A DNA stretch of 7,978 nucleotides from DAISIL01 sp036822015 (GTDB lineage Bacteria > Bacteroidota > Bacteroidia > Cytophagales > Bernardetiaceae): the NCBI GenBank assembly GCA_036822015.1, contig DAISIL010000095.1, positions 1-7,978 on the forward strand, in the 5' to 3' direction. The translations under genes were made by a program, and so were the position numbers. The notes under the pieces were generated by a model that did no database searches, was not told the DNA's origin, and worked only from the letters and a program-made list of their open reading frames with translations. Below are positions 7,041-7,978 of this stretch, in pieces. Positions within the stretch are counted from its first letter, which is position 1. Each line of letters begins with the position of its first letter.

Positions 7041-7410
7041 AGAGGGTTATTTTGAGTTCGTACTGCTCACCCAATCGCGCTTTGAGGCGGTTCCAGATGA
7101 CGACAGCGATGTTTTCGGCGGTAGGGTTGAGGGATCGGAAAGTATCCGTTTGGTTTAAGTTCTGATGTCCAAAAGGCGTAATGACCTCCTGGTCAATGAG
7201 TTCTTTCAAGTCTTTCATATCCATCACATAACCCGTTTCGGGATTGATCTCTCCGACGACGCGCACCAAAAGTTGGTAGTTGTGGCCATGAAAGTTGGCG
7301 TTGTTGCACTTATCAAAAATTTCAGCATTCTCCGATGCCGACCATTCAGGATTGTGCAAGCGATGGGCTGCACTAAACTCGGCTTTACGTAAAACAGCTA
7401 CTTTTGGCAT
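7003..7410 (-). CDS. ptpS: 6-pyruvoyltetrahydropterin synthase homologue (PTPS-II-like motif; QueD superfamily)
   Basis: Members of this superfamily act on 7,8-dihydroneopterin triphosphate, the FolE product. They give 6-pyruvoyltetrahydropterin (biopterin branch) or 6-carboxytetrahydropterin (queuosine branch, QueD). The 135 residues show the zinc ligands His16 in FSAAHRL, His41 and His43 in HGHNY, and the catalytic Cys35. Cys35 and HGH are separated by five residues (CNNANFHGH), as in animal enzymes that make tetrahydrobiopterin. QueD has three residues there. LNPTAENIAVVIW (94-106) and LYETERNIVEY (123-133), with Glu125 as the pterin anchor, complete the fold. The triad Asp that normally precedes the catalytic His (LDHKNL in rat) is Gly81 before His82. 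The gene opens the operon and its last 38 bases overlap folE, so translation of the two is probably coupled. No sepiapterin reductase is visible in the window, so the end product is inferred. Confidence 0.9.
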   Translation of the reverse strand: MPKVAVLRKAEFSAAHRLHNPEWSASENAEIFDKCNNANFHGHNYQLLVRVVGEINPETGYVMDMKDLKELIDQEVITPFGHQNLNQTDTFRSLNPTAENIAVVIWNRLKARLGEQYELKITLYETERNIVEYPA

Positions 7411-7452
7411 CCAAAAAATGTGTTTTTCCTTGAAAAAATTGATATACGCTGA

Positions 7453-7470
7453 TTAACAAACGTTTTTAAA
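7453..7470 (-). promoter_or_regulatory. Possible promoter and operator-like inverted repeat upstream of ptpS
   Basis: The 130-base gap 7411-7540 is the only gap large enough to hold the promoter of ptpS-folE-cry. Within it, AAACGTTT (7458-7465) is a perfect palindrome that extends to an 18-base imperfect inverted repeat (14 of 18 positions symmetric). The - strand bases AACGTTTG over 7457-7464 match the Bacteroidota -7 consensus TAnnTTTG at five of six defined positions. They would leave a leader of about 40 bases. No good -33 element is seen. Both readings are weak. Confidence 0.25.
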
Positions 7471-7540
7471 GTCTCGGTATAAAACGCCAGGTGTGTGTTT
7501 TTGTTTAGGGATATACCCAATAAAGCTGCACAAAGTACCG

Positions 7541-7873
7541 TCAAAAACGATATTTTTTGTGCTTCTCGGATGCGCTTTGGGCATCGAGTTTGTCTTCTAG
7601 GTGCTGCAAAGTTTTGTGTAATAATCGCTTAAAGTCCTTTTGGAGAGAGGTATCCGCTGCCGAGGATGCTGTACGCTTGTTGGCCTCCCGCACTTTTTGT
7701 CGGACGGTAGAGGCAGGTAAATCAAGGCTAGAAAGAATGGTTTCGAGGTTTTCGACGCGCTCCTGAAGTTCTCTGTGGGACTGGCCAAGACGCTGACGCG
7801 CCAGAGCAAACCAGGCAACAACAGCCGCCAAAGGCGTAAGCGAAAGAATCAACCAGGCAATTTGCTCAATCAT
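7541..7873 (-). CDS. Small hypothetical membrane-anchored coiled-coil protein
   Basis: I do not recognise a family for this 110-residue protein. The N-terminus has one hydrophobic helix (about residues 5-26, IAWLILSLTPLAAVVAWFAL) followed directly by basic residues. This suggests a single-pass anchor with the rest in the cytoplasm. Residues about 30-50 have heptad-like spacing (RELQERVENLETILSSL) and could form a coiled coil. A polar Ser/Thr/Ala-rich stretch and a second charged helix (about 78-97) lead to a basic tail, KHKKYRF. I chose the ATG at 7873, five bases after the stop of the upstream helix-hairpin-helix gene. A TTG at 7882 that overlaps that stop would add three residues. The tight spacing suggests co-transcription with the upstream gene, but gives no function. 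The 130-base gap that follows separates it from the pterin operon. Confidence 0.7.
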   Translation of the reverse strand: MIEQIAWLILSLTPLAAVVAWFALARQRLGQSHRELQERVENLETILSSLDLPASTVRQKVREANKRTASSAADTSLQKDFKRLLHKTLQHLEDKLDAQSASEKHKKYRF

Positions 7874-7878
7874 CAGTA

Positions 7879-7978
7879 TCAAAATTTGAGATAGGGCTTC
7901 AAGCGTTCGATGGCCTGTGCATCAAGTACACGAACCTTAACCAGGTCATCGGGACTATTGAACAAGCCATGTTCGGTA
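7879..7978 (-). CDS. C-terminus of a helix-hairpin-helix protein (ComEA-like), 5' part outside the window
   Basis: Only the last 32 complete codons plus the stop are present, and the frame is open to the right edge. The residues include HGLFNSPDDLVKVRVLDA followed by AIERLKPYLKF and the stop. The pattern of Gly-aromatic, an S-x-D-DL-x-K-V segment, and a closing LKPYL-x-F is typical of the second half of a helix-hairpin-helix DNA-binding repeat. Such repeats occur in ComEA-type proteins that bind DNA during natural transformation, and in Bacteroidota proteins with several copies. The full domain layout and any signal peptide cannot be seen. It runs into the small coiled-coil gene with a five-base gap. 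Confidence 0.6.
   Translation of the reverse strand, partial: TEHGLFNSPDDLVKVRVLDAQAIERLKPYLKF

Noticed and set aside
7503..7525. Imperfect inverted repeat with GGG and CCC arms around ATATA, downstream of the small coiled-coil gene
   Set aside because: Only three G-C pairs plus a bulged A/T extension; too weak to call a terminator, and a short A-rich tract after it is not enough.
7880..7882. TTG as start of the small coiled-coil protein
   Set aside because: An ATG lies three codons later, is the more common start, and loses nothing recognisable; the TTG remains possible because it overlaps the upstream stop.

Overview
The window looks like chromosomal DNA from a member of the Bacteroidota, possibly a Saprospira-like or cytophaga-like lineage. 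The grounds are the Bacteroidota style of the GTP cyclohydrolase I sequence, the absence of Shine-Dalgarno-like sequence before every start codon inspected, and one perfect match to the Bacteroidota -7 promoter element (TAnnTTTG) ahead of dsbD. Base composition looks balanced and even. I see no insertion sequence, phage gene, tRNA, rRNA or CRISPR array.

Layout: two genes lie on the + strand at the left, a 5'-truncated THUMP-type tRNA methyltransferase (1-746) and an MscS-family mechanosensitive channel (810-1721). Everything else is on the - strand. Read in the direction of transcription from the right edge, these are: the C-terminus of a helix-hairpin-helix protein (7978-7879), a small membrane-anchored coiled-coil protein (7873-7541), a 6-pyruvoyltetrahydropterin synthase homologue (7410-7003), folE (7040-6300), a DASH cryptochrome (6284-4860), UDP-glucuronate decarboxylase (4791-3844) and the three-domain disulfide reductase dsbD (3774-1660). 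The channel gene and dsbD converge and overlap tail to tail by 62 bases. There is no gene-free stretch over 300 bases; the longest gap is 7411-7540, which probably holds the promoter of the pterin/cryptochrome operon.

The most interesting unit is ptpS-folE-cryDASH. The first two genes overlap by 38 bases and the third follows after 15, so they are very probably co-transcribed. FolE makes dihydroneopterin triphosphate. The synthase homologue carries the C-x5-HGH motif of the tetrahydrobiopterin branch rather than the C-x3-HGH motif of queuosine synthesis. DASH cryptochromes bind a pterin-type antenna (methenyltetrahydrofolate) beside FAD. The operon therefore suggests pterin supply tied to a blue-light flavoprotein. 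Three features within it are unusual: a His-rich N-terminal tail on FolE, Gly in place of the triad Asp in the synthase, and Leu where the outermost Trp of the cryptochrome electron-transfer chain is expected.

The other genes are housekeeping or envelope functions: UDP-xylose supply for glycans, electron delivery to the periplasm for disulfide reduction, osmotic release, and tRNA modification. None of the families is new. The novelty, if any, lies in the gene arrangement and the residue substitutions.
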